DNA of 64,000 nt, taken from Ixodes scapularis. Its lineage: Eukaryota > Arthropoda > Arachnida > Ixodida > Ixodidae. Shown piece by piece: positions 1 to 12,120 of this stretch. Each line of letters begins with the position of its first letter. The stretch's first letter is position 1. The DNA lies in NCBI RefSeq assembly GCF_016920785.2, contig NW_024609839.1:7900196-7964195 (forward strand). Direction: 5' to 3'. The position numbers were made by a program, and so were the translations under genes. The notes under the pieces were generated by a model. That model ran no database searches and was not told where the DNA came from. It saw only the letters and a program-made list of their open reading frames with translations.

Positions 1-1758
1 AGACAATACACTCACTAGATACATGCCTAGGGAAACACAGCGCTGCGTCTCTTGGGTGTGTTCCGACGTTTCAGGCGTCTGCCCCCGAACCGTTTCTTAT
101 TTTCCTCTCCCCTTCCTTTTGCACGTCTTATCTCTTACGCTTTTAGTTTCATGCTGATTTTTACGAGCCGGCAATACCCCACTTTTAGGTCTTGTGTGTT
201 TGTTGTTGCTTTGCCCTGTTGTTGTTAAAAAGGCACCCCACACTTCAAAGCTGTTGTCACAGTTCCCCAAATGTTGGGGAACAAAGGAAGGGGCCCGCTC
301 GCGCCGACGGGACCACGGATATTTTGTAGGCCGGTTTCGAATTCTCCTCGGCTCCCCGCGGAACATTGTGGAACATCCGTGACTCGGAGCACGTGACCTG
401 AAGACTTGATGACGATTATTCCTGTTTTCGGATAGAAACGCTGTCGTGCGAATACATTGTTCGCCCAACACGTGGCAGGCCAGCTTGCTCTTATTCTAGA
501 GTCGCGTTTTTGTGTTTAGGGAGGCAATAAAAACAAAACGTTTGCGTCATTGAGGCAAATATTGCCTCGCGAGAACAGTCGTTGGAACATCTCGTAGACC
601 AAATATTGATAGTTTTTTTTTTTTTGTACGAGGCGATTGAATGTTGGTTTCAAGATAATTACCAATTAACTTTTCACAGGAAAGTGGTGTAGCTGTTTTT
701 ATGAAAATAATGGTCGCACCGAAACCCCGTGTGGATGTGACGAAACATGACCTCAGAAAAGCTGGGTTCGGTGTGTGGTGCCAGCCATAAGAAATTCTAA
801 AGTGAAACATATAACTGAGTGCATGGTGTTTTGACCACATAATCATTTGCTTGATTGAAAAAAAAAACAAAAAAACATACTGTCAGGATTTTGGAAAGTG
901 TTGCTGTACGAAATTGCTCGTTCAGAATAAACATGAAATGGAAGGCAAAAATGTTGCAACCTTTGCCATGTGTTCTGAATCCTGCTCCTCCTCTGGAAGC
1001 AGTTCATCGCTTTTTAAACCACTGCTTTACTGACCACTATCTGTCTTCTCCTCATATTTTTACGTTTTTATTATAATATAATAATAATACTATTATAATT
1101 ATTATTATTATCACCTCGCTCGTCTCTTGAACCATCATTTTCGTCACGACACTTGGGAAACGTCGGCCAACTGAGGGATTCGACAAAAACCCGGGCAATC
1201 GTGATAAGCCCAGACTTGGGCCGTGTGGGGCTCACAAGACTGGAAATTGGTGTAACCTCAGACCCTGTCATCACCTCTTCCCTCCAACGTCATTATCGAT
1301 AACCAGGGCCTAACACTAATGGAACACCGGCACGCCAAGGAGCCCTGCACTTTCGGCCGGAAAGCACACCATTGCTTCCAACCTTCCAAGGTTTTGAGCT
1401 AGATGACAATAGTCAACGACATGGATGGGTAGATCTGGTTATATAAAAACTTGGAATGGGAAACAGAAAAATTTATACAAGCTTGATCATACTGATAAAA
1501 ACTCGTTGTACAGAATGAGCGTTCGTCCGTGGGATTCCTGGTCAAGGCGCTTCCTGGTGTTTCTGCCATTTCAAAATTTACCGATAAACACGCACACGTT
1601 CTGCGGTGGCCCGGTTGCTGTGCCAGAAACCTGCACATTTTCCCCAGTTTACGACACTACCAGTTTGCCTGCCAAAGAAGTCGCGACTCTGAAAATTTCG
1701 CGCAAACTGTCATGGTCAGTACAAAAAAAACTGCTATATTATCCGCGTAAAAAGGACC
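1..1758. other. no gene recognised
   Basis: Nothing convincing is seen here. Short open frames lack recognisable motifs. An AT-rich trinucleotide-like tract of taa/tat units lies at about 1071-1110. Confidence 0.5.
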
Positions 1759-1762
1759 TTAA

Positions 1763-2390
1763 AGGGGCGGTGCAACGATATTCAATTGGAATGTTTTTCA
1801 CTTTACACGAGCTTACTGGCACTAGCGGGACTCAAGGATACTCGCCCGCAACGCCACTGACCAAGAAACTCCTTTGTTGCGCTGCAATTTTGAGGACAAA
1901 ACCGAGCGTTTTCATTCAATCTCTCCTTCGCAAAACCTGATGACGTAGCTGGGCGGTAGCAGTACCGCCCAGTGACGATATTTGAACGCGGCTCATAGAT
2001 TGGACCCGAGCATGGCGTGGACATTCGATTTGGGCTCGTGATAATCTATAGCTCGAGAATCATTCGGGTGGTGTCCTGTGTCCAATCGCTGCAATGACGA
2101 CAACGGCCGAACCATAACAATGTCTGGAACGCAGCGCGTGTCCTGTGCCTTGCCAATCCCAGCGCATGACTATGATCAACATTGGCGGCATATAATCGGC
2201 TCCAGATCACGTGGCCGCTTGTTCTGGCTGCGAGTTGAGGGGGTGAACTCTGCTCGTTTTTCTTTATTTTTTTCTGCGATTTCAATTGCGTGTCTTGAAA
2301 AACGAACGGGTATTTCACAGGTCATTAACGTCAGGGATTCGTTCTAAGCGGTATTTGCGCAAATTAAAAAAAAATCGTTGCATCGCACCT
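1763..2390. mobile_element. TTAA-target DNA element A (non-autonomous)
   Basis: The 628 bp segment is bounded by direct TTAA copies at 1759-1762 and 2391-2394. Its ends are imperfect inverted repeats: AGGGGCGGTGCAACGATATT on the left, and AGGTGCGATGCAACGATTTT when the right end is reverse-complemented. A TTAA target duplication is typical of piggyBac and Kolobok superfamilies. No transposase frame is visible inside, so it is read as a MITE-like copy. Three other TTAA elements with A(A)GG(G/A) termini occur in the window (22952, 24717, 57505). Confidence 0.75.
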
Positions 2391-2617
2391 TTAACTTCAG
2401 ATGAGTGTAACCTGGAGGGTGCGGCCGTAAAAACCTTCACATTTGGCACGCCTAACAAAAATTGAATTTCAAACGTACATAGCTGAACTTGGGCACACGA
2501 ACGTCGTTTATTCCAAAGTTTTCTTGCCCATTTTTTTTTTCAGGCGTTAACTCGGGTGTAGAGAATTATTAGAAAGATAACAAAAATGGCAGGCGTACAT
2601 TTCCTATGGCCTATACC

Positions 2618-3496
2618 AATACCACCTAGAAGACAAGGCCTGCGCATGACGTCATGGTTAGTAGATCCCCGACCGGCCCCAAGCGGCAAACACCCCGAAG
2701 CTTGACGAGAGTATACATGGGCCGCTTCACAACTACGGCTGCGTTCCAAATCTTACCCAAACGGATCCGAGTTACTCCGACGGGTCGTGTCACGTGGTAA
2801 GACAGATATTGAAAAACGCTGGACGCGGGTAGGTTTTAGAACGCCAAGGTATAAACACCTCATCCTGGAGTAATATCGAGTAAATTTTGGAACACGGCCA
2901 ACCACGTCGCATTCACTTGTGGCCACAGCTGCGTGGGCGTCTGCTGAGCGCGAGCTGATAGCGAGCTTGCAGATCATTTGTAACGTGCATGCGAACACTC
3001 CCTCGGCCAGAAGCGCCGGCTAGCACGCGCTCCTGGCTTTGGGACGAGCAGTTCTCGAGCGCGCGCTCGTTCTGCCGAAGAACGCTTCAAAGCAGCCACC
3101 TCGAGCTCTCGTGCTTCTGGCATTGGCTGCGTTCTCTGCTTAGGAATGAACGGAGTATGAACAGCGCCCTCAAAAATGGCGTCCAGTGCCAGCGTCCAGC
3201 GCCCAGCGGAGGGCTTCGCGGCCCTTCGCACAGCGGTAAGGCACTTTCACTCATGCATTTGACGCTCCACGTGAACGTCTAACTTCATCGTATGCTATAG
3301 CAAAAGACACTCGAAATGAGCATCTGTTTCATTATCTGCTACACAAACCACTGAAGCAGTCAATGGAGCAGACGATGTTGCAGACGATGTAGCAGACGAT
3401 GTTGCTCATCCGGGCTAGCTAGGGGGCGCTGAGGGGATCTACTAGTAATGACGTTTAGAGGAGGAAACGCGCAGGCCTTGTATTCTAGGTGGTATT
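2618..3496. mobile_element. nested DNA element in the left repeat of the mariner
   Basis: The ends are inverted copies of AATACCACCTAGAAGACAAG at 2618 and its complement ending at 3496, with GGCCTGCGC continuing the match. The flanks both resemble the host repeat: GCCTATACC precedes the element and recurs at about 3524-3532, with roughly 40 bp of host repeat represented on both sides. Either a long duplication or a local rearrangement accompanied insertion. No coding frame is recognised inside. Confidence 0.5.
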
Positions 3497-3699
3497 GCCT
3501 AGGGTGCCTTCATGTGCGCTTATTGCCTATACCCGCCCGTTCGTCGTCTCCAATCTGGTTCGCGACGCCGCTGCCAGGTGGCACACTCAACGCAAAAACG
3601 CGGGAAACGCGCCGCACGAAAGGTGGCGTCGGGCAAGATAATCGCGATGAAAAGTGATTTTAACGAAATATATGAGCGATTGTTGAAATCACTTGCTTC

Positions 3700-4241
3700 A
3701 AGTTTTGACAGATCGTCATGTAAGCAAGAAGATACCATGATGTGACGAGATCATATATTAAAAACCTGGGATAGCAAGTGGTGCTGCTACCGTTGCAGAC
3801 ACGTTCGTTTTGAGTTATTATTTCATTCTTATTTTTACTGGGCTGCTGTAACTCATAAAGTAATATTCTTTTTCATAAAGCTTGTGTATTATTAACACAC
3901 ATGTCGCAAGACGTATTTGTAAAAAAAGAAAGAAATAATATTAATAAGAGAAATATTTACGGCGCTAGAGTCATTTCGGCGGGCCGGTAATAAAATGACT
4001 GGTATTTGAGAAGAGATAGTCGTCTTTTTGCTGGTTTCTGAATGGTACCTCTATCTCCGCGTGCCACAAGCTGCACGAGAGACAAAAGTAAGAGGAAAAC
4101 TAATAGCTTAAATTCCGTCAAGAAGTGGAAGGTGTGCGTTCATTCAATTGTTTATTCTTGAAAAATACATCTTCTAATACGCCTCTTTTGTCACGGTTGT
4201 GATTTTAAATAATTTTGATGCTGCAGCGGCCCTTGAAACAA
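3700..4241. other. non-coding interior of the mariner-type element
   Basis: No recognisable coding sequence. The sequence lies between the left inverted repeat and the 3' end of the minus-strand transposase and contains short A/T-rich tracts (about 3860-3960). Confidence 0.4.
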
Positions 4242-5452
4242 CTAGGATTCGGCCGATTCGATGGGCCTGCCGTTCACAGACACGCAATGCCGAAGTCGAG
4301 TCTCGTTTGCCAGGAAAGCCTTTTCGCGCATCCCATCGCCGATCTCGAGGAACGCAATGAAATGCAAAGGGGCAAGCGAGCTGGACAAGAATGATGAAAA
4401 ATAATCCCTGGAGAAGGGGAACAAGAGGGACAAAGGACAAACACAAAGCTGTTTGTCCTTTGTCCCTCTTGTTCCCCTTCTCCAGGGATCATTTTTCATC
4501 ATTCGAGGAACGCGCCCTCAATTTTTTCTTTCAACTCTTCCATGCTGGGGATTCTCTTCTTGTAGACGAGTCTTTTTATAAATCCCCATACGAAAAAGTC
4601 GCACATATTTAAGCCGGGGGATCGTGGAGGCCAGTCTGTATAGACTGACCGCCGACCTATCTACAGCCGAGGGAACGTGCTATTGAGCCATGCCCTCACA
4701 CTCTTTGCGTAATGGGGAGCCACCCCATCCTGCATGAATGTACAGTTTTCTTTTGTCATGTGGTACCTTTCAAGCTCAGGGAGCATTTCCTTTTTCAGCA
4801 GGTCCAAGTAGGCATCTGCGTTAACGGTGCTATCGAAAAAAAAAAGGGGCCAACTTCACACTATCACCTTCGGTGAATGGAGATGCCGTTCGTCCACGGC
4901 ACGAGGGTTATCGCGAGCCCATATCCCGCTGTTCTGGCGGTTCACACGTCCATGAGGGTGAACGTTTGCTTCGTCACTAAATAAAAGAAATTGCAGGTGC
5001 CCCGGGTTGCTCTTAATTCGCAACAACTCCGCCTTGCAAAATTCTAAACGTTGGATGTTGTCGACGTCATGCAGGGCTTGGACAACTTGCATCCTGGACG
5101 GGCGCAAATTATTTTCCCGCAGAATCCGTCATACGTGTTTTTTTTTTTTTTCGAAATTCCAAACAACCTGCCTGCTCGTCGTGTTGACGAATGCGGGTCG
5201 CTCTCAAAGACTGCAAGCACCGCTTCAATGAGCTCCTCATTTTTCAGCAGGCTCTCACGTTCATTGAATAAATTCTTCTTTTTAAAGTCTTCTCTGCTCG
5301 CAAAATGATCCGCGCAAGTAAAAATATGTCGGGCGTGAAGGCGGGCGTTTATGAAATGCAGCGCGAAATGTTCGTTTTGCTGAGGCCACCGAGTTCCGCT
5401 CCACGTACCACTTCACTGCCTGGGCACACTCATTTGCCAAGTATTGCGTCAT
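4242..5452 (-). pseudogene. Tc1/mariner-like transposase, broken
   Basis: Read on the minus strand, the N-terminal region (about 5452-5290) carries a helix-turn-helix-like stretch with ECAQAVKWYVERNSV. A frame at 4856-5107 then contains LLFSDEANVHPHGRVNRQN with the first catalytic Asp. Further on come FMQDGVAPHY (second Asp) and SPGLNMCDFFVWG (third Asp), about 42 residues apart including one stop, so the triad is DDD with DD41D-like spacing. This enzyme class cuts and pastes DNA at TA sites. Lesions seen: frame changes around the T-run at 5139-5151, an in-frame TAG at 4661-4663, and interruption by a 147 bp retroposon at 4356-4502, after which the frame resumes (AFLE / IGDGMREKAFL). It is clearly dead. 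Family assignment is firm at superfamily level only. Confidence 0.8.
4356..4502. mobile_element. 147 bp hairpin retroposon (tRNA-less sibling)
   Basis: The element is flanked by perfect 11 bp direct repeats TCGAGGAACGC (4345-4355 and 4503-4513). About 110 bp of it is a near-perfect palindrome: ATCCCTGGAGAAGGGGAACA and GAGGGACAAAGGACAAAC are answered by their complements after a very short centre. A leading non-palindromic stretch contains TGCAAAGGGGCAAGCGAGCT, which is shared with the element at 29522-29769. Long, variable direct repeats point to target-primed retrotransposition, not cut-and-paste. It sits inside the mariner transposase. Confidence 0.8.
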
Positions 5453-6068
5453 CGCAGGGTGGCGCGGAATATATTTGGTAATAACTGTAGCAGATAGCGG
5501 GGAAAAAAAAACACAATAAGTCGAAGAAATCACGATACCTCAGCAGCGGCACTCTTGATTCCGAAGTTGAGCTTTCACCGGGAACGGACTTCTCAACAGA
5601 TAAGCAGACGACAAAGGAAGACACCCGTTCGTCTGCTTTAGAATATATTTTTATTAAACGAGGGCGTCTGCCAGTTTCTAAATTTCAAGTAAAAGGGCAT
5701 AATCGTTGATATATTTCGTTAAAATCACTTTTTATCAAGATTATCTTTGCCCGACGTAAGCCTTTCGTGTGGCGTTTCCCGCGTTTTTGCGTTCATTGCG
5801 CCACCTGGGGGCGGCGTCGCGAAACAGATTGTAGAATGGCTAACGGGCGGGTATAGGCCATAGGAAATGCACGTATGCCATTTTTGTTATCTTTCTAATA
5901 ATTCGCTACTCCCGTCTTGACGTCTGAATAAAATAGGCAAAATACTTTGCAATAAACGACGGTCGTGTGTCAGATTTCAGGTATGTATGTTCGAAATTCG
6001 ATTTTTGCTTTCCGTGTCAAACGTGAAAGCTTTTACGGTTGCACCCTGTAGAACCACGCATGGATTCG

Positions 6069-6560
6069 TTATGAAGAAGCTTTAACCAAAGGGGTTCTAA
6101 ATAAATGGCGAACAGCATAGGGCATAGAGGGCAACCTTGCCTCACAGAAAAGTGGACTTTGATATTTTCCTGGCTTTCTTATTACAATAATTGGTGTCTT
6201 ACAATCTGCGTAAGCCATCCTTAACCCATCTAAATTAAGACAACCGACGTTTGCGTGTTTCATAATGCAAAAAAGGGCATCATAAGACCACGATTAAGCG
6301 CCTTCTCTAGGTCTAGTTGCAGGATTGCAACACGACCCTCGAAGGCGTCGCAACATTCTAAAATGCTTCGAGCGCTATGAATGTGTGTGCATATAGTACC
6401 ACCCTTTATGCCGCACGTCTGATGCGGCTCTAACAGAGATCTAGGCCACGCAAGGCATGCTTGCACGGCCCTGGGTACGAGCTCGAGTTTTTATGTTCAT
6501 ATGTTTTGATAACGCGCTCCACTCTTAAGCGTACTTGAAGTTTGTTTCTTCGCTGGAAAC
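6069..6560 (-). pseudogene. non-LTR retrotransposon (LINE) reverse transcriptase fragment
   Basis: The minus-strand frames at 6260-6466 and 6069-6263 overlap and are contiguous in sense. The first contains SARSILECCDAFEGRVAILQ followed by LDLEKALNRG, which matches the reverse transcriptase motif with the first catalytic Asp (consensus LDLEKAFDRV). The second contains MKHANVGCLNLDGLRMAYAD, as in the palm region of I/Jockey/CR1-like LINEs. A frameshift separates the frames, and no downstream YADD box or endonuclease is seen, so this is a decayed fragment. Confidence 0.7.
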
Positions 6561-6569
6561 AAAACAAGA

Positions 6570-7835
6570 AAAGTGTGTTTCGGAAAACGGCCTCAAGAGA
6601 GTGCCTGTCTCCAGAAGATTGGTTTTCTTATTCACATTTTTTATCTTTTTTGTTGTTTTTCCCTTCCATTTTGCCCTCCGAATCCGGAGGGAAGGTTACG
6701 GTCTAGCTTAAAGAGGTTCGCGAATTGCATACAAAAAATATTGTTTCATTGTGACATGTTTTTATTCCGCAACCACTTTCTCGTTCAACCACTTTCTCGT
6801 ACTCGTATGAGTGACGGAAGCTGAAGGATACCTTGACGCACGTTCTAGATATGCGCTAAGAACAACCCCAAAAACTTAGAAGAGTGTCGAAACACAAGTT
6901 TGCAAGGAGCTGTTTACGTAACATCGAAACTCGTTGAAATAGTTGGTTGCATAACGAAAAAAATCACGAATGTTTTCATTAAAATTCCAGGTACATACAT
7001 TGATCCGACCGAGCGAGCATCTCGATGAATAAGTAGCGCTTCGAAACCTTCACACATTGCAACACCCCAAGCCTCCACTCGAGCGTCGCGAACGGGACAG
7101 AAAATGAAAGAGGGACAAAAAATGGGGAAACGAAAAGTATTAGGGAAATTGATAACTGGCTAGGGAAGTATGGAGAGAGGAAAGAGCGCGCGAGCGTTTG
7201 CGTTTTGCAACAAGGCATCTGGAGAAAATGCATCTGTCAGGCGTATTGAATGAATTCCAGAGCCCACAGGGGTCTGCGCGCTGCATAGCCGAGAGATTAT
7301 TTGGTGTAAATAGAGACTCCTGTATGCCGTATTCCGGCAACACGAAAAATAAAGAGGGATAAAAAAAGGAAGAGAGAAAGAAAAGAGAGAGAAAGCGCGA
7401 ATGATAAAAAAAAAAAAGAATAATAAAGGTTTGCATTCTTGGGGTGGCGCAGTTACGAGCCGGGTTGAAATAAAGCTTCGCCAATATTGGACAATGTTCG
7501 AAGGGGAACTTTCGCTGAAAATGAAAATAATTGGTTAGGACCTTCTTACTCGCCTGTAAAAACAAGACTAACATTATCTATTTTAGAAACATATTTATTT
7601 TAGTTTGTATACGGTGGACTAGAATGTGCGTAGTTCGCGTAATGTCCTCACGCGAATCTAGAGAGGAACGCTGTCCCCTCAATTCGCATTGTGTATCATT
7701 AGCAAAGGTATTAGGCGAAATGTTCGTACTTTAGCAAAGCATTTATTATATGCACACCTGCAACCAACTTCTGCACACCCAAAACTACACAGCTCGATTT
7801 GCTAGTAGAATATACTAGCAAAACACTTAGTTTAT
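6570..7835. other. no gene recognised
   Basis: Frames here (for example 6573-6824 + and 7140-7574 -) have no motifs I recognise and are rich in low-complexity Phe/Ser/Leu from A/G-rich tracts (7360-7425). I see no repeat boundaries. Confidence 0.4.
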
Positions 7836-7844
7836 TTTTCACAC

Positions 7845-8830
7845 TTGGTTTTTTTTTTTATTAAAAAAATCATTTGACACTGTAGAACATAATAGTTTAC
7901 TTAAAAGTCTTAATACATACGGTTTACGTGGAATGGGGCTAAAGTTAATTAAAAGCTATCTAGCTGAACGCTACCAATATGTATGCTTAAATGATTAGTC
8001 ATCTAATAGAAATGAAAATAAAACATGACGTTCCCCCGAGGTTCTACATTAGGGCCTCTGCTATTCCTTCTGTACTTAAACGATATAACGAAAATACCAG
8101 ACTCTCCTCAGATAATAATGTGCGCCGACGATACAAATGCCTTTTTTGCTTGTGAGATAAAACAGTTGGGAAAAAAGTAGCCAATGATTACCTTTTAGAA
8201 CTCTCAGGGTTGTTAGAAACGAATCGTTTAACTCAAAACACGAGTAAAACTAAGTATGTTAGTTTTAAGCCGTTAAATGAACGCGATCATAGCATCTTCA
8301 ACATATCATTCGAAGGCACATTCCTGGAGCAAGGGAAAGAGTAAGTATTGTTGGGGGCTTGGTTTACTGAGGACCTTTCATGGTCCACTCATGTTAATAT
8401 GCTAAAAGCTGATATATCCCGAGCTACTGGAAGCATTTATAAAATCCGAACTTTAATACCTACCTAGCTTAAACGAATACTATACTGCCCCCTTTTTTGT
8501 TCTAAAATGAGCTGTGGCATCTTGGTTAGGAGAAGAACGATAGCAACTAACTACAATAAAATATTTTTCCTGCAGAAGGAAATCTTGCGTACGTATGAAA
8601 ATTATAAATGAGACAAAATATATTTAAGCACGCAGCCTCTTTTAAATAAATATAATACACTCAAGACAGACCGAGTATTTTATTTCAGACTCTTACAATT
8701 GATACACAGAGGCAAACTCTACACTACACCAACAGATGATCTGAGCACGTGCACTATTCGAAATCCAACGCGAAAGATGCCGACCACAAGGACTAACTAT
8801 GGGCGATATAGACTAAATTTCTAGATAAAT
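7845..8830 (+). pseudogene. CR1/Jockey-like LINE reverse transcriptase, heavily mutated
   Basis: Translated by eye in shifting frames, the DNA gives FDTVEHNSLLKSLNTYGLRG and LKLIKSYLAERYQYV. It then gives the LGPLLFLLYLND and MCADDTNAF motifs (the ADD catalytic pair), followed by NTSKTKYVSFKP and AWFTEDLSWSTHVN with RATGSIYKI. This order is palm, catalytic ADD box, then the thumb/C-terminal region of CR1/Jockey-type LINEs. There are several frameshifts (for example at the C-run near 8034) and stops, so no long frame survives. No N-terminal endonuclease is present; 5' truncation is normal for LINE copies. Confidence 0.75.
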
Positions 8831-8994
8831 AAAACCTTAAACAGAAAAGGAATGTCCGTGGTCTTCCATAAACCTTTTTGTATAGTTTTAAAAAGTGACT
8901 GCAGTAGGATGCTCGTGGCAAGTGGGATTGGTTTGTCATATCTGTAATATTGCCTCAACTCCAGGATTGTTTTGTTTCTTGGTTTATATACAGG

Positions 8995-9560
8995 CCCTAT
9001 TGGAAAAGGCCAATATGAACTCGGCTTATTGGAAATACTGTTTTCCAATGAAGTTGAAGGAAACCAATAAAACTTATTGCTACCCGATTAACCCAATACA
9101 CACGACGGGAGTTCATATTGGAGCACAATATCCCGATATAGTAGGGGGTTATTGCTATAGAACAGGATATTGGAGCACAATATCCCGATAGAACATGCGG
9201 TTATTGGTATAAAACACGATATCGAAGCACAATTCCCCGATATAATACGTGGTTATTGGAACAGAATACGACATCGCGTGCATATTGGTGACCGACACGG
9301 ACATGCTGCACGGCCACACGATATATAAATATGGGTTGTCAATCACGGGCCCCAAGGAAAATACAATATGATATCGCGTGCATATATCTCCGAACGGATG
9401 CAAAGTTACCAATATGAATTACTTCGGCATTATACCGCGGACTAATAGGAAACGTAGCACGATATTGAGCGTTCGTGAAGCAACATGTGGATATCGGTAT
9501 GCCCACATATACGACATCGCGCAAATTATATCGTAAAACAGCAGGAGTTACCATACGGCA
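8995..9560. repeat. degenerate minisatellite starting at a CCCTATTGGAAAA end
   Basis: The 13-mer CCCTATTGGAAAA at 8995-9007 is identical to the terminal repeat of the 14.27 kb insertion at 35027. It is followed by imperfect repeats of about 50 bp with the core ATATTGGAGCACAATATCCC and GATATA (for example 9114, 9167, 9219), which fade out toward 9540. No matching right end was found nearby. It may be a truncated or solo end of the same family; that is inference. Confidence 0.5.
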
Positions 9561-10490
9561 ATACGAGAGAGAAGATAAAGGAGGTGAATACACAGGGAAC
9601 ACAAACGTTCTGCGTTGCGAACACATTAACATTGATCGAAAGTGCAAGTGTGTACGGCCGTTGGTACGGGACACAGTACACGCAGCTTCGCGCGCTTGAA
9701 ATGCTAGACAACCGCCAAACCATTCAGAATAACTAGCTGGCACACCCGCGAACTACCTTTCTACACCTCTGAAAGAGCACACTACCACGTTTCACGATTC
9801 ACACATGAAGATATATCCGCAAAAAACCACCCTTTGCTAAAAGCACCGGTATATTTCACTTCATACACTGGGATGTTGCTTCTACGGAAGCCTTCTTCAT
9901 GGACTATTCGGGTCCTTCTCTTCAAAGCATTGAACGGGTCCTGAGGGTCCCGGGGGATCGTCAGGACTGTTCCCCCGCTCGTACCACAACAATTTATTAC
10001 ACCCCGATCCCTGTGACAAGACGTACGACGACACGACGGTACGTATTTGTTTGGGGAGAAGACACATATCTGCTTCAGCACGAAATAATTACCACTAAAC
10101 TTAAAATATAGGAAATCACGTAATATTAAAAAAAAACACGTTATTCCGCTCTTTTAGAACTTCGCCCACTTTGTCAGCAATCTCAGTGTAACCAAATACA
10201 GCGGTGTTATAGACGCGCTGGCAACTCGCACATCCCGCGGCCCCCGCGGCGTCGTCTAGTTGTGTAGCGTTGTAATCGCCCAACCAATTCCACTTTGCTC
10301 CGTGCCCCTGTTTCTTTGGTTTGCTGTTTGATGTGTGATGGAAAAGGCGTTGTTACAGAGCTTAGTCTTTGGTGGGCCAGCCACAATCTCGCGACGTCGT
10401 ATCAGCGCTCCAGATAACGACGGCATGAATGCCAAACATGATCTTCGCCCTATGTGGGTTGGTTGGACGCGTTAGGGTACTGGACGGGCC
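9561..10490. other. no gene recognised
   Basis: Short frames without motifs. An A-run lies at about 10128-10137. Confidence 0.4.
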
Positions 10491-10494
10491 GCTC

Positions 10495-10690
10495 TTCTGA
10501 ACCCAGGCCCGGCCCGGCCCGGGCCCGGCATCTTGGTAAGTTACGCACCCGAGCCCAACCCGGGGGTTCGAAGCCGAGTCTCAGGCCCGCCTGGAGCCCT
10601 AGCAACATCTGTGTACCCGGCCCGGACTAGTCCGCAAGTTGTAGAACCTGCCCGAGTCCGGCCCGTTCCGGGCCGAAGACGAGTTTAAAC
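10495..10690. repeat. CCCGG-rich low-complexity repeat
   Basis: The stretch is built on CCCGGCCC/CCCGAGCCC words. A related tract lies at 13855-13960, on the other side of the minisatellite pair at 11571-13486, with similar words and partly opposite strand bias. Confidence 0.55.
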
Positions 10691-11565
10691 GTCGCTACGT
10701 GTGCACGAATTTACAGAGCAACGTACCCGTATGAACAAAGTAAAATTGCAATAAAAAATGTCACGCTATACATACCGGGTCCTTTGTTTTAATCACGTGA
10801 TCCGTGATTCGTTCAGCCTCTGACTGAGGTGTAGAGCCCAACGCAGTCAACACAAATGTGAACCACCCTTTACTCGTTCACACCTACACAGGGCGTTTTT
10901 TTAATCGGACCTTCAGACTCTCAGAAGGCGAAAATTGATGTATGATTATCTAAAAGCCCCTTGTCCTCTTGCGAATTGTTGCGTAATGACTTTCATTATA
11001 ACTTGCTTTGAAACTGCTAATGCAACATGGGTGATAAAACAGTTATTTTACAAGTAAACTGTATTATACAACTAAATCAAATAAATGTAAAAGGGAAATG
11101 CAAGTCACATAGTCAGTCACGCACCAAGGAGGCTTGTTGTCGCCTTGTGGGGTTGGGTAAGATTACGCTTGGTTATTCGACCTATTGTAGTGGTTGTCCT
11201 AATGTAATTTCCGCTGAGCTCTACAAGCGCACATTACTAACAGACTTATTGCAATTCGCACCCCCAGTTACTAAAAATTCTGTTTGATTTAAAATAAAAC
11301 TCTCCGTATGAATAACAAAAAGAAAACATACCGTAAAATACCGGGCAAGCACCCACTCAAAATTTAGAGATAATCGCGAAAAAATAGGGGATAGGCACTT
11401 GTCCGGTCATCAATTTTACATATAAATTTACTGCGCATATTTCCTCAGATCTTACTAATTTGGGTGTGTGCGCTTAATGTAGAATGGACGGATGCGCGGT
11501 ATTCTACGGTAGGCATATACTGCGAAGCTGCAAATGTGCCTAATTCGAAAATAAATGAGTGCCGC
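10691..11565. other. no gene recognised
   Basis: No coding motifs. The frame at 11027-11287 is not recognised. Confidence 0.4.
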
Positions 11566-11799
11566 AAAATGAAAGCCGTTTACAACTCCCTGTAACGCCG
11601 AATTAGAGCGCAGCTCTTGAGGAGGAGGAGGAGGAAAGGGCACTCGGGGGTAAGTCAAGTGACCTCGGGTGGTGAGGGGGGGTCACGTGACATTGGGAGG
11701 GGTCATGTGACATTGGGGAAGTCACGTGACCTGGGGGGTCACGTGACCTTGTGGAGGTCACATGACCGTGGGGTGTCACGTGACCTGGGGTCACGTGAC

Positions 11800-12120
11800 G
11801 ATGCCGATGATGTCATCAACGACGTAACTGATGACGTCACTGATGTCATCAGTGATGATGACGATGCGGATGCCGGTGATGTCATCAGTGACGTCACTGA
11901 TGACGTCATCAGTGATGATGACGATGACGATGCTGATGCCGGTAACGTCATCAGTGACGCCACTGATGACGTCATCGGTGATGATGACGATGACGATGCG
12001 GATGCCGGTGACGTCATCAGTGACCTCACTGATGACGTCATCACTGATGATGACGATGCGGATGCCGGTGACGTCACCAGTGACGTCACTGATGACGTAA
12101 TCAGTGGCGATGACGTCAAC
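11800..12120. repeat. tandem array rich in TGACGTCA (CRE-like) sites
   Basis: Degenerate repeats of GATGACGTCATCAGTGATGA plus TGACGATGCGGATGCCGGT. TGACGTCA, the CREB/ATF consensus, occurs many times, and the flanking arrays supply CACGTG E-boxes. Whether any factor binds is unknown. Confidence 0.8.

Larger units (their letters stand above)
2415..6048. mobile_element. Tc1/mariner-type element with ~370 bp inverted repeats, degenerate
   Basis: The 2415-2617 and 3500-3700 sequence, read as one unit, matches the reverse complement of 5690-6048 over about 370 bp. Both ends begin (C/G)AGGGTGC followed by CCGTAAAA. The right end abuts TA (6049-6050); the left has TG (2413-2414), which fits a mutated TA duplication. 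Between the repeats lies a mariner-like transposase pseudogene on the minus strand. The left repeat is interrupted by a nested element (2618-3496). Such long terminal repeats are unusual for mariners, which commonly have about 30 bp. Boundaries are inferred from the inverted repeat alone. Confidence 0.6.

Noticed and set aside
4242..4612. Several 70-90 codon frames around the 147 bp hairpin
   Set aside because: They read through the palindrome, which gives near-identical peptides on both strands.
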